The notes under the pieces: generated by a model
The model's database searches: none
What the model saw: the letters and a program-made list of their open reading frames with translations, nothing else
What the model was told of the DNA's origin: nothing
Assembly (NCBI GenBank): GCA_009760855.2
Contig: WPIO01000144.1
Span: 351,501 to 415,500, forward strand
From: Cristatella mucedo
Lineage: Eukaryota > Bryozoa > Phylactolaemata > Cristatellidae
DNA length: 64,000 nt
Direction of reading: 5' to 3'
Program-made: the position numbers and the translations under genes
Shown here: positions 1-12,720 of the stretch, piece by piece
Layout: each line of letters begins with the position of its first letter
Position numbering within the stretch: position 1 is the first letter of the stretch

Positions 1-510
1 ACTAGCTGCGTACCGAAACCGAGCTCGAAGCCTGTGGAGGCCCGCGCTTTGTGCTCGCAGCACTCTCGCAAGGCTCGGCCCGCCGGCTCGCAGCTGACAT
101 CACGACACTCCGCGGACTCGACGGCTTTAAAAGAAAAGAGAGCTACCCGCCCTCGCCCGCGCTCCGCGCCACATTTATTTGCTACGCGTACGAGCTGCCC
201 TTAGCGCGTGCGCGCCTGAGCGGTGTAAGTTTTGCACGTGCGACCGAGCGATCGGCAAGGCTTTCCTCGCGTCTATTAAGAATAATAGTAATAATATTAT
301 TAATGCACTTGATATAAAGCGCAGTAAAGTAAAGTGACGCTTAAATTTTGTGGCGAAGCGGCTTCTGCGCTGGAGCCCTCAGGCGCAGCGCTCGTAACGG
401 CGAGCCAGTCTTAGCCAGCGGGCAGCCGCTACCGACGAAGCCCCGATCCTCGGGAGAGCGCGGCTGGCGACTAGCGAGCAGCACCGCTGCACCACCGCAG
501 CACCGATGTA
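1..510. other. CpG-rich DNA, no gene recognised
   Basis: The stretch is GC- and CpG-rich except for an AT-rich patch around 275-345. Short open frames occur on both strands, but none shows a known motif, a splice pattern or sensible composition. Confidence 0.5.
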
Positions 511-830
511 CCGTAATGTATCTCCGCCTGTAACTCCTTGAAGACTACGCGTGTGTTGCACACGAGAGTCTTGTACGGTGCACTCTAAAGCGTAAGCAGC
601 TTTCGGCAGTAGACAGGCTTCATCTCGCGAATGAAAGGGAAAGTGAGAAGCATAGCAGAGTCAGGAGAGCAGTGGCAGAGGCAGCGACGTAGTACGGAAG
701 TAGCAGCCAGCAGGGACGGCTCGACAAAAGCAAGCGCCACCTGTCGGTGGCGCAGCGGTTGTCGTTGCGTAAGAAATGCATCGCGCTCGAAGTCGAGCGC
801 CGCTAGCTGTCCGAGGCAGCGTCGACGTCG
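511..830 (-). mobile_element. LINE-B 3' end, old diverged copy
   Basis: Reading in reverse, this matches the LINE-B 3' region: the terminus lies near GTAATGTATCTCCGCCTGTAACTCC at 514, followed by the parts equivalent to the TTGCACACGAGAG..AAGC block and the CTATGCTTCTC block. It is more diverged than the copies at 33.4, 38.7 and 62.4 kb. The 5' limit near 830 is uncertain. Confidence 0.7.
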
Positions 831-2035
831 CGTAGCGATACAGCGAGCGGAAGGAGCGCCCGGTCGCCGCCGCCGACGCTTCGCCCGGGGCCCCCCCTCT
901 TCGTAGCGCCGATCGAAAGGCGAGCGAGCTGTCGAGTCGAGTCGGAGCACTGCCGAGCGCTGCCGAGCGACGGCCATCAAACGTCGGGCCGGGCCGTAAA
1001 GATGAGCGAGTGCGCGCGCTCTCGGCGAAGCGCATCGGCAGATCAAAAGACGCGCAGCTCCGTCACGCTGGCTCGGATGCCTCGTCGAGCTTCTAATTAT
1101 GAATATGCATGCCTTTGATGCCTCTTTCCACGGCCGACCGGCGGCCCGCTCTGTTTTGTTTCTTTATCGCTTTGGCCCCCGCCCCCCCCCCGCTCTCTCC
1201 TCCTTCGCTCCCTCAACGGTGCCGCCAACGCACTCGGACGTCTGGAAGACCTGCCCGACGCGTCGAAGCAAAGCGGCCGACGCGCTCGGCGCCGCCGCAG
1301 CCGTCGGAAACCTCCGGGTCGCTGGCGTCATAAAAGTACTCTCGTCTTGTGGCCGAAACCGCGAATGCCAACTGGCGCTGGCGAGCCAGCGCTTAGCAGC
1401 TGGAAATTCGGACGGATGCGCTGAGGCGGCGGCGGCGCGGCTGCGGCGACGACGCGATTGCTGGTGCTCGGCTCGGAGGCTTTCATTCGCCGGCGTGCAG
1501 CTTTTTTCGACCAAACGATTGTTCTCGGAGCAGTACAACTAGCGGTACGACCTTCGCGGCGTGCAGTGCGCGAGTGCCAACGGCCGTTTCCCATGCGAGA
1601 CGGCCGTTGCTCGAGAGCGCGGAGCCCGCGAGTGCACCGCGCGAGCACCTGTGCACAGTTGCTCCACAGCGCGATCCGGTGCTCTTCAGCTGGCGCGGCG
1701 CTGGAGAGTCGGCTCCGAGCGAGGCCTCGAACTCGAAGCCTCTCAGAGAGCCGGCTGCGGCTCCGGCGGCAGCGGCTGCCGAATGCGAGCTCTCGCGCAG
1801 CAGATGCGGGCTCGAGCTCGGGGACTCCCAGCGATCGACCGACCGACCGCCGCCGCCGCCGCCCTCACCCCGCCGTCGACCGACGCAGCCGCCGCCCTCG
1901 GTCGGCGCTCGAAAGCCGATCTGGCGAGTCGATCGACGGGGTTGCCACAGCACCGCTACAAGTACACTGTAGGCGGATGATCGTCCGCATTTCTCCCGCT
2001 CAGTTGAAAGAGTTCTCGCCATGAAGTCTTTCTTC
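831..2035. other. CpG-rich block, no gene recognised
   Basis: Strongly GC- and CpG-rich sequence with many short Arg/Ala/Ser-rich frames on both strands. Such frames are expected from base composition alone. It could be a CpG-island-like promoter or 5' exon, but no conserved protein segment or convincing splice site was seen. Confidence 0.45.
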
Positions 2036-2086
<51 letters not shown>

Positions 2087-2157
2087 CCAGTATCTCTCTC
2101 TCCCTCCCTTTCCCTCTCTCTCCCTCAGTCTCTCTCACCCAGTATCTCTCTCTCTCT

Positions 2158-2195
<38 letters not shown>

Positions 2196-2283
2196 GTCTC
2201 TCTGCCCCAGCATCTCTCTCTCTCTCCCTCAGTCTCTCTGCCCCAGCATCTCTCTCTCCCTTCCTCCTTCTCTCTCTCCCTTT

Positions 2284-2348
<65 letters not shown>

Positions 2349-2466
2349 ATCTCTCATTTTACCCTCGAACTCCCTCGTCTGTCTCTCGTATATCTTTGTT
2401 CGACTGCCTACTGGTTTCTTCATCTCTCCTCGCCCCCTCTCTCTCTCTCTCGCTCTCTCTTCCCTA
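2036..2466. repeat. (TC)n polypyrimidine tract with imperfect higher-order units
   Basis: Nearly pure TC dinucleotides are broken by CCCTCAGTCTCTCTGCCCCA-type interruptions that recur in the middle. The longest pure runs are about 2039-2084 and 2287-2346. The Ser/Leu and Arg/Glu frames over it are artefacts. Confidence 0.97.
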
Positions 2467-3001
2467 GCCACCCCTCTATTAAAACTGGGGTAGTGGAGCC
2501 AGCTAAAGTGTATATTGCTTATTTAACTTAGTGGTTGCAGAATCGTATGAGTGGCGCGGATACCGCAGGCTCGCACCCCACGCTCACGCACGAGCAGGTT
2601 CGCGGGCCTCCAGATGAGTAGGAGGCATTGCTCTCTCAGGCCTGCTCTTGCATGCCGCGAGTGTTTCGTAGCGCTACGATACAATACGTGGCTGTACGCG
2701 CTCAAAGTGGAGCGTACTACCTGGTATGCGCACGAAGAACGGGCATCTTGTGAAAAGAAGAGATTGCCATCGCACACCTGTCCATCGTGGGATGAGCAGT
2801 ACCGGCCTGTGACCTAGCCGCCGACCGGTCCTTCAAAAGCTTCGGCCTCGGTCGCGTCGCCACCCTCCGGCCCCCCCCCCCCGCTCATCCCCGACCGAAC
2901 CATTTCGCGAGGGCGAGCGACCACCCTATGTCCCCTCGCGACCGGAGATAGCTTGGTAGTCGAGCTGTGGGGGGCATCGTTTGCGACCGAACGAGTACGG
3001 C
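2467..3001. other. Unassigned spacer between two microsatellites
   Basis: Mixed-composition sequence with a C run near 2870-2882. No gene, LINE or SINE similarity was recognised. Confidence 0.4.
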
Positions 3002-3049
3002 CACACACACACACACACACACGAACACACGCACACACTAACACACACA

Positions 3050-3124
<75 letters not shown>

Positions 3125-3128
3125 TCAC
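3002..3128. repeat. (AC)n microsatellite
   Basis: An imperfect start, with interruptions such as ACGAACACACGC, leads into pure AC from about 3052 to 3120. Confidence 0.98.
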
Positions 3129-4594
3129 GCACGAACGCACGCAGACACACTCGTGAGAGCACCGCGATCTCGCGAGCTAGCGAACACACACCCCCCTTCG
3201 CCCCGCTGAGCAATTTTCCCACGCGCGGGCGCTTATCAATCAAGCTGAGCACTAATGCAGCACCGACCGATCGAGGCGAGCCAGCCGCAGACGCGACCGC
3301 CTCCGGTCGCGCCGGCATGCGACGCAGACCACCTGCATGCGGGGTGTGGGGAGGGGGGCTCGCCCGTGGCTACAATCGGCTGCGAGCGACAGTGCGCATG
3401 ACTGATCGAGCCAGCTCGCCGCCGCCGCTGCGGCTCCAGATGACGGCGCTAATGGACCTAACTCGCTTCTGCCCTGCAACAAAAGCTGGGGACGAGCGGG
3501 GGGGGGGGGGGGGGGGGGCGCTTCGGAGTTGGAGTGTTTGTGCTGCAGTTCGAGGAGCGAGAAGCGAGTCGCCGGCTCTGCACGATCATTGGAGCTCGAT
3601 CGCGAATCATCAGAGGAGGGGAGCGAACGGCACTCGAGCGTGCCGTGCGCGCCGCACCGCGAAGACGGCTGCGCCGAGACGCGAAGCCGCCGTCTGCGCC
3701 TCTGACGTCCGTCTAAGCTGCCCGCTTGCGCTGCCCGTTTGCGCTGCCCGCCGCCGTCTGCGCGCTGGATGCTGCTGACGGCTCTCGCGTCTCGTCGTAA
3801 GGGGCAGGCAGGGGTCTAACATGCGGTACCGAGCGAGCGAGCGTGCTGCAGCACTAGCCGCGCTGGCCGCTTCGCTGTATGCACTGCCTTTAGTGTTCGC
3901 CTCGGATTTCCTATCGGGTTCGACTTCTCCGCTACTGGATTGGAATACATGCTGGCGGATGGGTCGGCGCGAGTTCACGAGCGCCTCCCGCTGGCTGCCT
4001 GCCGGCAGCAGCAGCAGCAGAATCGCCTGGCCGCACGTCGGCCGCCGGTCGCCGCTCGCGCATTATTGGGCTTAGCTGATTCAGGAGTCGGCCTAATGCT
4101 CGCCGCTGCATCAAAGCATTGAAAGCAGGCCTTTGTAATAGTATCTGGGCATTTTATGAATGGGCTGCGCCAGCCGTTTCGGAGTAGAGATAAAAGCACT
4201 GGCTCGGACCCGCGCAAGGTACTAATGTTGTAAATCTCAAATGTGAACGCTCGCAATCTCTGCCTGCGGTCTTTGAGTCACCGAGACCGCGAACTTTTAT
4301 TGTTAGCGTATTTGGTAACCTTTGATTTACAACGGCTTGGCGAGCAAGAGGGCGGCAGCGATGCTGTCTGCACTGATGAGGATCAGCGGAAGTCGCAAGC
4401 GGCAAGGACAAGGACACAAGGACACCGATTACAGATCGGTATCTATTCGGATCAGTTCCACAGCGAGCCGCAACCAGCTCGCCCTTTGTACGAGCACTCT
4501 GTCGTTCAGGTGTCTGCAGCAGTGCGTAGTACAAGGGTTCGTCTGAAGTCCTAGCTAGCAGATCATCTAGCGCGCTGGCTGCATCCCCTGCAGC

Positions 4595-4595
<1 letters not shown>
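3129..4595. other. CpG-rich block with a G21 run, no gene recognised
   Basis: GC-rich DNA holding a run of about 21 G at 3498-3518 and a short CAG cluster near 4007-4020. No conserved protein motif or splice-supported exon was found on either strand. Confidence 0.45.

Positions 4596-4596
<1 letters not shown>

Positions 4597-4632
<36 letters not shown>
4597..4632. repeat. (GA)n microsatellite
   Basis: Pure GA repeats, followed by imperfect GAGAG/GGGCAGAG units to about 4662. Confidence 0.95.
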
Positions 4633-4662
4633 AGAGAGAGGGGGCAGAGAGAGGGAGCAGAG

Positions 4663-5892
4663 CATACGCTGCTGCCTGCGCTCGTGGAAGACGTGCTCGC
4701 TCACTCTAAAGCTCACTCTCCTTTGGTTCGGGGCGGAGGAGTTCGGAAGCCGAATTAAGGACTCGACAGGGATTATAATACATTTGCACAGCACCCTCGG
4801 AGAACGGAATCCCTCTCGAGGCACATTACATTTGCTGCAAACGAAACATGATCGGAATGGTCTCCGAAAACCAATTCCATTAATCTAGCGACCAAAGAGA
4901 GCTTTTTCGCCGTCTTCTGGCTGGTGCAAAACGGATCGCCCTGGACAGGACTCGAACAGGTGTCGTGTGTTCGAGCACCTGGCTGCTTGGCCAAGAGCGC
5001 GAGAGGCTCGATTTTTGCTGGTCAGCTTGGGACGTTCGCTGGTCCAGTCAGGACTGCCCAAGCACTCCTGACAAGAGTCCCGACAAGACACTTCCTGCAC
5101 ACAACCTGGTGCTACGATGCACCGATATGGTGACCTCAGACCAATGAACGAGCCAAAATGGCTACCTGCTATGCCCGACACAATCCCTCGAAGTGGATAC
5201 AGAGCGGCGCGGGGTCTAGTCTGACGACTCGTTCGCTGTCTGGCGACTGCTGATTGATCTACCCGTCCGCTAAGCCATAAGAGTGCTTCGTCAACTCGAG
5301 GCCGTCGGACTCCGAGGATGTCGACAGCTGTGCCGCACGCCAACGCCCTCGAGAGCGGCAAGAAGTGAGAACGACACTGGACGCAATTGGAGAAGGCACT
5401 GAGGCGAAACTCGCGTCGAAGCCAGGAGGCACTCGAGAGGCGCCGCCGCGAGTCTCGAGAGCCCTCGGTCAGGGCGACTTCGACTTCGTCGAGCGGCCTC
5501 TTTTACGCGAATGTGGCGCTCACCTCTGCGAGGTGGCTCTCGCAGCGGCGGTGAGCGCAGTGGGCGAAGCTACAGCGAAGAAACGAGCCTGCTGCAGCGG
5601 TGAGCGGAGCGCTGGGCGGAGCGAGTCTGCTGCAGAGCAGCTCTACATGCCGAGCCAGCCGAGTCAGCTCTGGCTTCAGTCATGGCTTCAGCATGGAGAC
5701 GTGCGGATGCGGACGAAATCGTGCTTCGCTACTCGAGTCTCGCTCGAGTGCGAGTGCTCTGCAAATGGCTGACGGCTCTCGCATAGGCTGCTCGCAGGTG
5801 CCTGAACCTGTGCGGCACCCCCCCCCCCCCCCCCCGCAAACGCCGCCTGGCTTCGAACTCCTAAATCGGCAGACGCGACGGTGACTTAGTGA
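4663..5892. other. Unassigned sequence
   Basis: No family could be assigned. It includes a C18 run at 5818-5835 just before a SINE. Short frames here lack recognisable domains. Confidence 0.4.
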
Positions 5893-6040
5893 TAGCCCGC
5901 TGGCTTGGCCCAGCGGTTAAGATGCTCGCCCCAATCAAGGTCTGGCCGAGGTTGTGGGCTCAAGCCCCGTGGCATATGCGAAGCGCCTGAATGGAGATTA
6001 AGTTCTCTTAGGGTGCTATACAAATGAATTATATTACAAG
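5893..6040 (+). mobile_element. SINE-C (tRNA-derived, LINE-A-type tail)
   Basis: The head GGCCCAGCGGTTAAGATGCTCG resembles a tRNA A box and GTGGGCTCAAGCCCCG a B box. The tail GAAGCGCCTGAATGGAGATT then AAGTTCTCTTAGGGTGCTAT matches the LINE-A 3' end and runs to ATGAATTATATTA. Other copies are at 24.1, 39.5, 39.9, 45.4 and 53.5 kb. Confidence 0.88.
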
Positions 6041-6118
6041 GCCAGCCAAAGCTCCCAGGGCGCTGTCCGGGTGGGTGCGACCGACTGACTACGTCCGAGT
6101 CCAGCGAAACAACCACTG

Positions 6119-6247
<129 letters not shown>

Positions 6248-6821
6248 ATAATAATCATAATAGTCAGTCGTTTGGGTGGCATCCTAGGAGAATCGTGCCT
6301 GCACCCTCGCGCTTTGCAACTTGCTGCAAGCGTAACAGGTAGCCGAGGTTTGACAGTTCTCGAGGGGCCGTCTCGTCTGTCGAAGATTTACACGCTGCTT
6401 GACGCTGCACGAGACGCCAGTGGGAAAAAGGCGAAAAGCGACATCCGGCTACGGCCGCCGCAGGAGAATGAGAAGTCGACTCCGTTTGACCTCCGGCCTC
6501 GTGGCTAGGGGGCCACGCAAAAGTGGGCGTGCAGCTCGCCAGATTGGCAGCGACTTAGCTTTGCCGCGATGCGGGCCTCTCGTTGCGCGGTGCAGGGACG
6601 GTCGCAGGGTAGCAACGCCGGCCGTCAGAGCTCGTCCGTAGCTGCCCTTGACCTCGAGCAGCCACAGCTCTGGCTGCGGTAGTGCCGGCTTAGGGGCGCT
6701 GGAGCCGCCGGTGAGTGCTGCAGAAGATGACCTGCTAAGCAAAGCAATTTAAGGGTGGAAAGAGCAGGAGCAGCAGCAGGAGTTGCCGTTGCTGCTCCTG
6801 AGAGGGGCAGCAGCAGCAGCA

Positions 6822-6824
<3 letters not shown>
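6248..6824. other. Unassigned GC-rich sequence
   Basis: No gene recognised. It ends in short interrupted GCA/CAG clusters around 6768-6822. Confidence 0.4.

Positions 6825-6864
<40 letters not shown>
6825..6864. repeat. (GA)n microsatellite
   Basis: About twenty GA dinucleotides. Confidence 0.96.
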
Positions 6865-6869
<5 letters not shown>

Positions 6870-8386
6870 GGTCATCCAACTCTTCCACCATTTGCCGCCG
6901 TCGGTCGGTCCGGCGCTCTGCTCAAAGGCCGCTCTGATCAAAGATCTGTCTGATGGCCGAGGAGCTGGAAGCAGCTGGTGTCTCGAGTCCAGATGGACGA
7001 GCGTCGACCGCATCAACCTGAGGAGATAGAGCTAACGAGTGAGTGAAGAGCCAGCTTGAGAGCAAACAGCTGCCCGGCTGCGTGGTCGGTCGGGCACCTG
7101 AGCCCCCCGGCCCAGTGTGCTAACAGTAACTCAAACGGGCAGTCGTGCTGCAAAACAACGATTTCAAGTGTGCATTAAGGATGGCCCTTCTGCACTGTGT
7201 GTTTAGTATCACCATGTGGTGCCATTTCACCACAAAGCATGGAGCTGTGGGCGTGGCAGCTGGTGTGGCAGCAGATGGCTTCCATAGCCTAGCTCGCTGG
7301 CATAAACACAGACAATGAGAAAAGCAAGCCGGGACGGAGACAGCTGACAGCAATGGCGCTGGAAAGACATGAAAGACGGCAAAGAAGAAAGACTCGACTG
7401 AGAATATTGTGCAGTGTATGCTTTGCGAGAGAAGTGCGCATGTAAATTAGACACCTCCCATTGAACGCACTATTTGTAGTAAATGTAGATGGCCGAGCGG
7501 AAACTGATTGTATTTGCTTTGCAAGCCAACGGCATTTTCACTTCAGCCGATTACTTTTCGTCTGTCTGTGCGATCTGCAATGGGTGGGTTTATAGCTCGT
7601 TTGTTGGTTTGATAGTGCCTATAGCTGTGTACTCAGGGAACGTTAATGGTGGTTAGAGGTAAGCTGTCGTGACATCTTCCCATTGAACAGATCCAGAGGT
7701 TGGCTCGATATGTCGACGAATGTAACTTCCAGCGTGAAGCTTGGAAGAGATTAGTTTCCCTTAGTGCTTTGTAAAAAAAATTGCATTATTTTTCATTATC
7801 GCTATTGTTATTAACCTTCCGAACGCTGATACGAATGGGGTTGGATAAATGTGTCGCGTGTCGCTGCATGCTACAGGACCAAGTGACGACGGGCCGAAAC
7901 CCTTGAGCGCGTGTCGATTCTGGATCGCGAATCTGACGCTCAGTGACGACAGGCCACGAGTTGTGCTGTAACGTTTCTTCCAGAGTTTCTCCCGAGTGGC
8001 GCCTCGTCAAAAAACGGCACCCCATCGACTTGTCGCACTCTCCCTCTCTCTCTGTGTCACTCGCTGTCATTCTCTTGCTGTGTCGTGCGCATCTTCAATA
8101 GTTAGTATCGAGGCTTTCTGCAGTATAAACCACCGGCTGAACCTCTGACTGAAGTCTATTCGCTTTATGCATTTATCAAACTGAAAATCCTTGGAGATCG
8201 AAGCTGAACGCACTACCGTTGTCACTGACAACGCGACATTTGTCGGCATCGGATGAAACTAGGAGCCTACTTGCTGCTCACAGCGCTTGCTTTGCCGGTG
8301 TGAATTGACCTTCGTGCGCCTACGCGAGAGGAAACTGTGAGCGCAAGCACAACATCGGTTTCAGCACTTTCCAATAGCTTCCTTTC
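6865..8386. other. Unassigned, mixed to AT-richer sequence
   Basis: No conserved protein, RNA gene or repeat family was recognised on either strand. Confidence 0.4.
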
Positions 8387-8387
8387 A

Positions 8388-8460
8388 AGCAAATGTAAAG
8401 TGCAAAGAGAAGGAGGCGCTGTTTTCTTTAGGGCGCCTTACAAAAGGCTTCACTATTTTT
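8388..8460 (+). mobile_element. Possible very old LINE-A-type 3' tail
   Basis: AAATGTAAAGTGCAAAGAGA followed by GCGCTGTTTTCTTTAGGGCG parallels the LINE-A end (AAATGTAAAGCGCCTAGAGA ... GAGTTCTCTGAGGGCGCT). The match is weak and the rest of the element is absent. Confidence 0.35.
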
Positions 8461-8741
8461 TTGTTATTCCTTCGCTGCAGCGAAGTTGGCAGCCTTGGCG
8501 GCCGCATGAGCACCTTGCAATGAACGTTCTGCTGCAGCAGCAGATACTATTTACTAGTGCAGCTCCGATAGCTACTTTCTCCTGCTGCCATCGCTTTACG
8601 TTCGCCGTGCGACCGTCTCGAGGGCGTTGTTAAGAACTAGATGTACGCATTATAAATCGCATCTGCGGCTGCGCTTGGGGCCGAAGGGCGTGATTGGCGG
8701 ACAGCAGCAAAGAAAGAGCAGCCAGGGTTGTATATCGAATC

Positions 8742-9010
8742 GACGAAACGCACCTACTTAGGACAGCATTTAGTGGGTCCCTGTGATTCGTCCTTCATGT
8801 GCTAATGCGTGCTGACACTGCGCATGCTGCCACTAACCGAATTTGCATGCTGACCCTGTGCATGTCACCCCTTACCACGTTATTCATGTTGTTTATCAAG
8901 CATGATATTACTCACCATTCAATCGTGTTTACCTTTGCAGCAAATGTAAAGCGCCTAGAGAGAGATTGAGTTCTCTGAGGGCGCTGTATCAAGTGCATTA
9001 TTATGATTTC
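8742..9010 (+). mobile_element. LINE-A 3' end, 5'-truncated
   Basis: It starts at CGCACCTACTTAGGACAGCA, the equivalent of the last codons of the LINE-A ORF and its 3' UTR. The UTR marker TGACACTGCGCATGCTGCCA follows, then the terminal AAAGCGCCTAGAGAGAGATT and GAGTTCTCTGAGGGCGCTGT before an ATT-rich end. It is one of the best-preserved LINE-A termini here. Confidence 0.9.
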
Positions 9011-12000
9011 TATTATTATAATCGATGGCCGTCGCTGGAGGTACGCGACGTCCAGAAAAAAAAACTCCCAGAGAAGTCCCAGTAAACTGTCAGTGAAGGT
9101 GCCCGCTCAGCTCGAGATGTTTAGTGCAGCCGTTACTGTTCACGCGAGTTCGAGGCACTCCTCACGGCTGGCCGACAGAGTCGCGGCTGGGGACGCCGAG
9201 TCGATCGCTCATACCGGCAGCGGACAGCCAACCTTCAGAGGCTCGAGCCTTTGTCCGCGGCCGGCTGGCGGCGGCGGCAGCGGCAGCGGCGTCCTATCGC
9301 GGCCAGGCTCGGCGTCCCCGCCCTGCAATCACTGCCCGCTATCCCGAATGACACGCGCGCGAAGTGCAGTGTCGACCGGTGCATTCTACTCCGGCCGCCG
9401 CTGTCCGGCTGGCGAACGAGCGGTGCGACAAAGCCGAGCGCCAGGTGCGAGCCACTCGGTCGCTGCCCATCCATCAGTTGGTCGCCCGCCAGACGTCCCG
9501 GACGCAGACTGCGTCTCTACACGTCCGTCGTCCGGGACGGGCCGACAGCGACAGCGACAGCGACGGCAAGCCGACTGAGAGGAGAGAAGAAGAGGACCTT
9601 CAACCCCGCAGTCGGTCGCATGGGAGTCGCATGCGACTGTCACGCCGGCTGCGAGCGCCGATCCGGCTCAAGCATATCCGGCACGAGCCTACAGAGGAGG
9701 TGCACGAGCGAACCGAGGACGAGGAGGCCGCCTCTTCGCTGCATAATAGCAAGGCATGCAAGAACAAGGTCAAGGCCTAAGCAAATTTAAAAAAAACTTC
9801 CTTCTACGATCGAGACGACACTGCCTTGCGGTATGGACCCTTTTTTCTTCCTCTTTCAAGTGCACTACGTGTGCACGTGCAAGCATAAGATTTTTCCACA
9901 CGCGTGACCCGGACTAAAGCAAAGAGGCCGTGACCTTGACTTTTCCGCAGGAAAGACCGCCGTAGAGCGTCGCGGGCGACTTGGCAGCCCTGCGTAGCCT
10001 CGTCCTACCAGTCCAAGGGGACCTGGGCCGCTGGCCCCCTTCCCGAGGCCGGCGAAACGTGTGCCTAACGCGCCAGCGAGCGCACCTCGCGAACGGCGTG
10101 CCTAGAAAAGCCACCGACGCACGCCTCGTCGACGATGAACTGTCCAAGCGGTCGCGCGCGAATGCAGCACACTCACTGTACGTCGAGCTATTTTGATGAC
10201 GTGGCGCCACAGCAGAACCGCAGCAGACACCTGCACGCGCTATCGGTGCTCGCGCGTTGCTTCCGTTTCGCTATAGCAGCTTTGCTGTGGTCGGGTACTT
10301 GTGGAGCTTTGCATAGTCAACGAACGTCCGCTACCAAGCGTCGGCCGTCCCTCAACCGCTGGCGCTGCCTTGCTAGTAGTAGAACCTGCACAGCTCAGCG
10401 GGTTCAGCCGAATTTATAGAGCGCTGCAGCGCCGCCGAGGAATATCGCAGAGACAAACGGGAACGAGAACGCCGCCGTCGTGAGTCAAGAGTCCGCGACC
10501 GCCGATGCCATTGACGCGAGTCGCAGAAACTCTTCGCCCATTCGTCGTCCGTCGGACGGCTTATTGCTGCAGACGATAAAGGGCCGTTCGCTGCCACAAC
10601 CAAAGTCTTCTCGCGCGCGAGCGCGCTCGGCGAATGCGACCTTGGTCATACAGTGCGAACACCTGGGTGCCGCTGCTGAGGCGCTACACCCGCTGATATT
10701 AAGATTAGCTGATTCAACAGCCTCAGTCAAATGCCAACTCCTCGGGGCCGCGAAATCCTTAAGAGGTGCGCGTCCTCGAGCGCCGGGTCTGGCAGACTCG
10801 CCGGAGGCATGCGCACGCCGGAAGCAGGCGCTCCGGTAGCCGGAAGCTCCGGACGGCGAAGCAGCTTGATTGCCGATAAGCTCGCTGCTGAAAAGATTAG
10901 GGAGTAATCGCTGCGAATTTTTCACTGCAGAAACCTTTGCCATTAGCAAGGGCGAAGCGAAGCCGAAGGTGATTCAGGCGTGCGGCGGCCGACGCCGCCG
11001 CGGACCCTTAGCAGGCCCCGAGTAGGAGAGAGCGACCTGGATAGGTAGATGTGGTCTTACGTTGGATAGCTGGTGCTGTGGGGCGCCCACTAGCGAGCCA
11101 GGTATTTTCATCCAGGGGGGGGGGAGGAGAGGGCAGAAACCAGCGAGGTTCTTTTTTTTATGCAGCGGGCAAGACCCGCAAGAGTTTCAATTACGACGAG
11201 CCGGACCGGAAATTAATGAGAAACCATAGCGCAATGTCATTGCGCGTCAATTCGACGCGAACTCGGCGGCTGCTCGACGAGTGAGAAGCGTCGCAGAAGT
11301 TTCTTTTCGTTGGGAGAGACGACGGTCGAGGGGCGGGCACGGGGGGGGGGGCGGGCGGCCCAGCTCGCTGCGCAGCAGCTGGAGCAGCAGGATGAGGAAG
11401 TAGGGCATGCCCGCTCCTGCCCCCCCTACCCGCTACCTTGCCCTCGCCCCGCCAGCCCCCTGGCGCCGCCGCCGCTGCCCACTAGGACGCGTCTAACTGG
11501 TGCTCTCGTCTGGCAAGAAACCCAACCTAAATGCAGCCGAGGGCGCCAGGGCTGTCGGCTACGTCGGTGACGTCGGGTACCTTCACGGCACGAATGGCGC
11601 CGGGCACAGCCCCGAGTTCCGGTAGCATTCGTCCGTCGCGCGTCTATCTACAATAGAAGCACCGCGTGAGCCGGTAGGTAGGTAGACGGTGGTGCAAGCG
11701 GCGGCGGAATACTCAATCGGGGGGGGGGGAGGGGGCATGCAAACAGGATGAAATGTAGATGACGACAAAGTCGGCTGAGCAGGATCGAACGGGAACTGGC
11801 CGATTGGCCGATTGGCCGACGATAGCCTCGATAGCCGCAGCGAGGCCAAAGCGACTCGCCGCCGTTAGCGTTCGCCGAAGGAGGGCAAGCCCGGGCAAGT
11901 CGATCGGCTACCGCCCTGACCGCCTGGCCGCCGACCGTTCGCCTTCAGCAGCATTTCAGATTGATCCGAAGCGCTTACGGAGAAACTCCGTTTACCTCGA

Positions 12001-12222
12001 TTTCTGCGCGAAAGGGCATTTCCGCCATGCTCCCTATTGCGCCACTCGCCGCGAGAGAGCGCTCGCAAGTCACTCGTTCAGCCTACGTAATTACTATGCG
12101 ATACCTCGCGCGTAATACCCAGTAGCTGACCGTGGGTTTCTCGTATGTGGAAATACTTATTACGGTAATCGTTGAAATCTCTTGTGCCATGAGAAAAATA
12201 GCAGCGAGACTCCTCTTAATAA
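9011..12222. other. Long CpG-rich block, no gene recognised
   Basis: About 3.2 kb of GC/CpG-rich DNA with a few AT-rich patches (9785-9900). It contains GACAGCGACAGCGACAGCGA near 9543 and G runs at 11116, 11341 and 11719. Frames of 100-190 codons overlap on several frames and both strands, which is typical of GC-rich non-coding DNA. One could hide an exon, but no motif supports it. Confidence 0.45.
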
Positions 12223-12223
12223 T

Positions 12224-12720
12224 GCAATGAAATGTAATTTATCTATGTAACTCTAATCCGCCTGCAACTCCACAAAGCCACAAATGCTATGCGGTGTTTC
12301 GCAGAGTTTTGTATGCCGCGCTCACGCCTAAGCGGATTTCGATACGCATTCCGCAGTTAACAGACCTCGTAGTAGACACAGAGAGTAAGTGGGAAGCCGA
12401 TCAGTGACAGGAGAGCAGTTGAGGAAGTGAGTAGCATGGGGCTAGCAGCTCAGGACGGCTGGAAAGGATGTGCCATAGTCGGCAGCAGGAGAGTAGTTTT
12501 CGTTGCGTAAGAATCGTGGAAGCGAATTCCACAGTCTAGGACCTGCAGAGCAACAACTTCTGCAGCCAGCGAGCGGTCTTTGCGTAAATGAAGGGAACAG
12601 CTAATTCGTTATCCGCACAGGATCTAAGAGCACGAGCGAGGAGGCCGAAACCGATGGAGCAGTTCTGCAGGGTATGAAGGAGCCAAGCCTTGGCCTTGGC
12701 CTTGTGGGTCAGCCACAGAA
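12224..12720 (-). mobile_element. LINE-B 3' part, 5'-truncated
   Basis: In reverse it follows the LINE-B 3' UTR (ends near 12231, AATGTAATTTATCTATGTAA). Upstream lies the C-terminal ORF segment equivalent to the WNSLP and FLRID region (GAATCGTGGAAGCGAATTCC at 12511) and beyond. It parallels 38722-39205 over its full length. Confidence 0.85.

Noticed and set aside
9251-9790. Overlapping frames of 138-191 codons with an SDSDSD stretch
   Set aside because: Three plus frames and the minus strand are all open here; no domain or splice support. An unrecognised exon cannot be excluded.
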